Assembly: GCF_004366075.1 (NCBI RefSeq)
Contig: NZ_SODU01000002.1
Span: forward strand, 1,736,758 to 1,800,757
Length of the DNA stretch: 64,000 nucleotides
Source: Kribbella pratensis
Lineage (GTDB): Bacteria > Actinomycetota > Actinomycetes > Propionibacteriales > Kribbellaceae
Direction: 5' to 3'
Within the stretch, counting starts at the first letter, position 1. Each line of letters begins with the position of its first letter. Both the position numbers and the translations under genes were made by a program. Below are positions 60,836-64,000 of this stretch, in pieces. The notes below the pieces were generated by a model, which ran no database searches, was not told where the DNA came from, and saw only the letters and a program-made list of their open reading frames with translations.

Positions 60836-60925
60836 CGACCTCCCGAGTGGATGTGGTCCTACTGGTGGGACGCCACACCGCACTCGGGAGTTTGCATCGG
60901 ATTCGAATGAAACAGGCCTGCAACA

Positions 60926-61930
60926 TCAAGCAGCCGGCGGTGGCGCGAACGCCGCACGTAACCGTTCCTGAGCGCTCGTTCCGGCGGCCGTGTGGTCAAG
61001 ACCGAGCAGGGCCGCACCGACCACCGGCGGTATGTCGACCACGCGCGGAATCGCCTTCGGGGCAACGTCGGCGAGCAGCTTCGTGACCCGGTCGAGAAGA
61101 ATCGAGTGGCCTGCCGTCAGCACGCCGCCGCCGAGGACCACGGTGACCCGCTCGCCGAGCAGGTCGAGCCGCCGCAACGCGCTCGACGCCATCGCGACGA
61201 TCTCCTCGGCCTGCTGCTGAATGATGCCTAGGGCAACAACATCGCCATCGGCCGCGACCTGGAACAGCACCGGCGCGGCCTCCAACTGCCGCTCGGCCGG
61301 CAGCTCACCGAAGTGGAACGCCTCGATCACCGCGGTCAGGGACTCCATCCCGTAGTGCATCGGCAATGCGGTGAGCAGTGCGGTGGCGGGTCCGCGACCG
61401 TCGTCGGCCCGGGACGCCGACCAGAACGCCTCCTCGGCCAGCTGTGCTCCGCCACCCCAGTCGCCGGTCAGCTTGCCCAGGGCTGGGAACCGCGCGGTCC
61501 GCCCGTCCGGCAGCATTCCGGAGCAGTTGATGCCCGCGCCGCAGACAACCGCGACACCACGCGGCTCGTCCACCCCGGAGCGCAGCAGCGCGAAGGTGTC
61601 GTTGGTGACGTACACCGACTCGGCCCAGCCGCGGTCCTCGAAGACAGCGGTCAGTCGCTCGACCTCTATCGGCAGGTCGGCGTTGGCCAGGCACGCCGAG
61701 ATCTGCTGCACCAACGGTACGTCGCCGACGCGCAGGCCGGCCGCGGCCGCCGCAGCCCGGACCAGTGGCTGCAGTCCGTCCACAGCGGCCGCGGCGCCGA
61801 TCCGCTGCGGTTCGAACCCGCCGCCACGCGCCGTACCGAGTACTGCCCCGTCGGCTGCGACGAGAGCGACGTCGGTCTTGCTGTTGCCGGCGTCGAAGGC
61901 GAGAACACCGCCTGGGACTAGCGCGCCCAC
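60926..61930 (-). CDS. BadF/BadG-type sugar kinase (N-acetylglucosamine kinase-like)
   Basis: A 334-residue ASKHA-fold kinase. The phosphate-1 motif GVLAFDAGNSKTDVALV is near residue 8, phosphate-2 VAVVCGAGINCSGML near residue 125, and the adenosine motif VTVVLGGGVLTAGHS near 268. These match N-acetylglucosamine kinase-like proteins, so it probably phosphorylates an amino sugar or a glucoside. Start: GTG at 61930, nine bases after AAGGA. It overlaps the GH4 gene by 13 bases; together with the ROK protein it forms a sugar-use operon. Confidence 0.8.
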   Translation of the reverse strand: MGALVPGGVLAFDAGNSKTDVALVAADGAVLGTARGGGFEPQRIGAAAAVDGLQPLVRAAAAAAGLRVGDVPLVQQISACLANADLPIEVERLTAVFEDRGWAESVYVTNDTFALLRSGVDEPRGVAVVCGAGINCSGMLPDGRTARFPALGKLTGDWGGGAQLAEEAFWSASRADDGRGPATALLTALPMHYGMESLTAVIEAFHFGELPAERQLEAAPVLFQVAADGDVVALGIIQQQAEEIVAMASSALRRLDLLGERVTVVLGGGVLTAGHSILLDRVTKLLADVAPKAIPRVVDIPPVVGAALLGLDHTAAGTSAQERLRAAFAPPPAA

Positions 61931-63174
61931 GGGAGGTAGTCCTTGTTGTGCGCCAGCAGTTTGTCCGTGAGCTCCTGTGCGATGGAGATCTGCCCGACCA
62001 GTGGATGCGCCAGCAGAGCTTGGAACACTCGCTCCGATCCGCCCTTCACGGCAGCCTCCAGCGCCAGGTCCTCGTACGCCGTCACGTGGGCGACCAGTCC
62101 GGCGTACAAGGGCTCCAGTGGGGAGACCGGCTCCGGTGTCGTGCCCTGTGCGTTGACCGTGGCCGGCACTTCGATCACAGCGTCATCTGGCAAGAACGAG
62201 AACGTGCCGTTGTTGAGAGTGTTGACGACCTGCACGTCGCCGGTGTCGTTCAGCAGGGACGAGGCGAGGGCGACGGCCGCCTCGGAGTAGTACGCGCCGC
62301 CGCGCTTCTCGAGCAGTGCGGGCTTCTCGTCGAGCTGCGGGTCGGCGTACATGTCGAGCAGCTCCCTCTCGAGTGCAGCGACCTCAGCGGCTCGGGACGG
62401 CTTTGTCAGCAGCTCCTGCACCACGGCGTCGTGTGCGTAGTAGTAGCGCAGGTAGTACGACGGCACGACGCCGAGCTGTCGCACCAGGTCCGGTGGGAGG
62501 TGCAGGTCATCCGAGATCTCGGACAGGTGTTCTTCTAGAAGTTGCGGCAGCACATTCGAGCCGTTGACGCGGACCGCGCGCTCCCAGGTGAGGTGGTTGA
62601 GCCCGACGTGGTCGAGCGACACCTCCTCCGGTGTCACTCCCAGCATCGCGGCGAACCGGCGCTGGAACCCGATGGCCACGTTGCACAGCCCGACTGCCTT
62701 GTGCCCGTGGGACAGCAGGGCCCGCGTCACGATCCCGACCGGGTTGGTGAAGTCGATGATCCACGCGTCCGGATTGGTACGCCGTACTCGCTCGGCAATG
62801 TCCAGCACGACAGGTACCGTCCGCAGCGCCTTCGCGAGACCGCCGGCACCTGTGGTCTCCTGACCCACGCAACCGCATTCCAGCGGCCACGTCTCGTCCT
62901 CGTTGCGTGCAGCCTGCCCACCGACGCGCAGCTGCAGCAGTACGGCGTCCGCGCCCTCGATCCCCGCGTCCAGGTCCGACGTGGTGATCACCCGGCCGGC
63001 ATGTCCTTGTTTGGCGAAGATGCGCCGCGCCAGACCGCCGACCAGCTCGAGCCGGTCGGCCACCGGATCGACGAGCACAAGCTCCGACACCGGCAACGTG
63101 TCCCGCAGTCGGGCGAAGCCATCCACGAGCTCAGGCGTGTAAGTGGATCCGCCACCAACGACTGCGAGTTTCAT
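61918..63174 (-). CDS. GH4 6-phospho-beta-glucosidase-like enzyme
   Basis: A 418-residue NAD- and metal-dependent glycosidase of family GH4. The NAD motif is VVGGGSTYTPELV near residue 5, the metal Cys lies in AVGLCNVAIGF near residue 172 and the metal His in LDHVGLNHLTWE near residue 201. DFTNPVGIVT near 146 is also typical. GH4 enzymes act by oxidation-elimination on phosphorylated or free disaccharides. The absence of a phosphotransferase gene in the window and the neighbouring kinase suggest either free substrates or a kinase-first route; this is inference. Confidence 0.87.
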   Translation of the reverse strand: MKLAVVGGGSTYTPELVDGFARLRDTLPVSELVLVDPVADRLELVGGLARRIFAKQGHAGRVITTSDLDAGIEGADAVLLQLRVGGQAARNEDETWPLECGCVGQETTGAGGLAKALRTVPVVLDIAERVRRTNPDAWIIDFTNPVGIVTRALLSHGHKAVGLCNVAIGFQRRFAAMLGVTPEEVSLDHVGLNHLTWERAVRVNGSNVLPQLLEEHLSEISDDLHLPPDLVRQLGVVPSYYLRYYYAHDAVVQELLTKPSRAAEVAALERELLDMYADPQLDEKPALLEKRGGAYYSEAAVALASSLLNDTGDVQVVNTLNNGTFSFLPDDAVIEVPATVNAQGTTPEPVSPLEPLYAGLVAHVTAYEDLALEAAVKGGSERVFQALLAHPLVGQISIAQELTDKLLAHNKDYLPWAR

Positions 63175-63184
63175 CTGTTGACTC

Positions 63185-64000
63185 CTAGGTGATGGGTGGA
63201 CCCGCGGTATCGAAGACCTCGTCGCGGGTGGTGCTCAGGGCGGACTGCAGTGCTCCGGAGAGCACGGGGTCGGTGCTGATCGCGGTCATCAACAGCTGCG
63301 GCCGCGGTACGGCGAGATCGGCGAGCTCGTCCTGGACCAGCCCGCGCAGGCGTTCGCCGCCCGCGGTGATGACGCCACCGGCCAGCACGATCAGCTCCGG
63401 GTCGACGACCGCGACGATCGCGGCCAGACCGACCGCGAGCCGGTGTGCGAACTCGTGCAGTACGGCGTCGCCCGCGCCCTCGGTCTGTAGTGCGGCCGCG
63501 ATCGCGGCTTCCGGCGTACGGGCTTTCAGGCCGTGCTCACGGGCGAGCTCCAGGACCGGTTCGCCGCCGGCGAGTTCCTGGAAACCGCCGGCGTTGTTGC
63601 GTCCGACGTTGCGGACCAACGGCGTACCCGGAAGCGGCAGGAACGCCACCTCGCCGGCGCCGCCGGTCGCGCCGCGGTGCAGGCGGCCGTTGATGACGAT
63701 CGCGGCGCCGATGCCTTCCTCGCCCCAGAGCAGCACGAAGTTGTCGTGCTCCTGGGCGTGGCCGACGCGCTGCTCCGCGATCGCGGCCAGGTTGACGTCG
63801 TTCTCGACCTCCAGCGGTACGGCGATCGCCGCGGCCAGCTCCTCGAGCAGGTGCGGGGCGTGCCACCCGGGCAGATGCGTCGCGTACCGCAGCCGGCCGG
63901 TCGTCGGGTCGAAACCGCCAGGTGTGCCGATCGAGACCCGGTGCAGGCGCTCACGGCTCAGGCCCGCCTCGCCGGCCGCGCCCTCGATCGCCTTGATGAC
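63185..64000 (-). CDS. ROK-family protein, N-terminus beyond window
   Basis: Partial gene: 271 codons to the window edge. It reads through without a stop. Recognisable ROK features: VSIGTPGGFDP, VPLEVENDVNLAAIAEQR, LLWGEEGIGAAIVING, LHRGATGGAGEVAFLP and IVLAGGVITAGGERL. The usual zinc motif C-x-C-G-x-x-G-C-x-E after GAGE is absent: the same place reads GTPLVRNVGRNNAGGFQEL with no Cys. Position upstream of GH4 and kinase genes, ten bases before GH4, fits a NagC/XylR-like repressor with an N-terminal winged helix outside the window; a sugar kinase is the alternative. Confidence 0.8.
   Translation of the reverse strand, partial: VIKAIEGAAGEAGLSRERLHRVSIGTPGGFDPTTGRLRYATHLPGWHAPHLLEELAAAIAVPLEVENDVNLAAIAEQRVGHAQEHDNFVLLWGEEGIGAAIVINGRLHRGATGGAGEVAFLPLPGTPLVRNVGRNNAGGFQELAGGEPVLELAREHGLKARTPEAAIAAALQTEGAGDAVLHEFAHRLAVGLAAIVAVVDPELIVLAGGVITAGGERLRGLVQDELADLAVPRPQLLMTAISTDPVLSGALQSALSTTRDEVFDTAGPPIT

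Noticed and set aside
1..64000. tRNA, rRNA, integrase, transposase or attachment-site repeats bounding the defence island
   Set aside because: I looked for conserved tRNA-like ends, recombinase motifs and terminal repeats and saw none; the left edge of the island lies outside the window.

Overview
The window is high-GC chromosomal DNA from an actinomycete. Hand-counted lines run from 52-58% G+C in parts of the defence genes to 73-77% elsewhere. ROK, LacI, GntR and TetR regulators, CUT1 sugar ABC importers, secreted glycoside hydrolases and DUF6308/EcsC-like proteins suggest a soil actinomycete. Kribbella or a relative in Propionibacteriales is my best guess, inferred from gene content and not tested. 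I found no rRNA, tRNA, CRISPR array or insertion sequence.

Positions 1-25,633 are a defence island with three systems side by side. (i) A class 1 DISARM operon on the minus strand: drmD, drmMI, drmA and the first codons of drmB, which runs off the left edge. All three junctions are ATGA start/stop overlaps. (ii) A plus-strand operon at 12,486-22,214: a 1107-aa protein without a recognised domain, a 1567-aa DEAD/DEAH helicase with a C-terminal DUF1998 region, an EcsC-like glycine-rich protein and a DUF6308 protein. The first pair resembles DruH-DruE of type III Druantia; the two extra genes make it the best candidate here for an undescribed variant. (iii) A convergent mcrB-mcrC type IV restriction pair with a PUA/EVE-like N-terminal reader region. 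Two small genes, each outside the operons, lie between (i) and (ii).

Positions 25,782-33,190 are a carbohydrate operon on the minus strand: GH39 glycosidase, aldo/keto reductase, two permeases, solute-binding lipoprotein and SDR. A divergent FadR/FCD-type GntR regulator sits at its head with a readable promoter and repeated half-sites. Positions 33,225-35,901 hold a TetR regulator, its likely operator, and an alpha/beta hydrolase, HD protein and cupin.

Positions 35,918-43,386 contain a Gre-like protein, a secreted GH30-Ig-CBM6 enzyme, an Asp/Glu racemase behind a LacI-type operator, a cyclase-STAND-TPR protein and a secreted DUF11 protein with a strong terminator. Positions 43,486-47,947 are a second CUT1 sugar importer with its own LacI regulator. 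Positions 47,993-53,162 carry an aminoglycoside phosphotransferase-like kinase, MOSC protein, sortase, FAD monooxygenase with TetR regulator, an unknown protein and a methyltransferase.

Positions 53,347-57,698 are a tandem array of four zinc-metallopeptidase paralogues. The first has lost every zinc ligand; the last two are lipoproteins. A GNAT enzyme, a small mechanosensitive-channel-like protein, a probable ribbon-helix-helix autoregulator whose start codon lies in an 18-bp palindrome, and a secreted protein with an internal duplication follow. The right end (60,926-64,000) is a ROK regulator - GH4 glycosidase - sugar kinase operon cut by the window edge.
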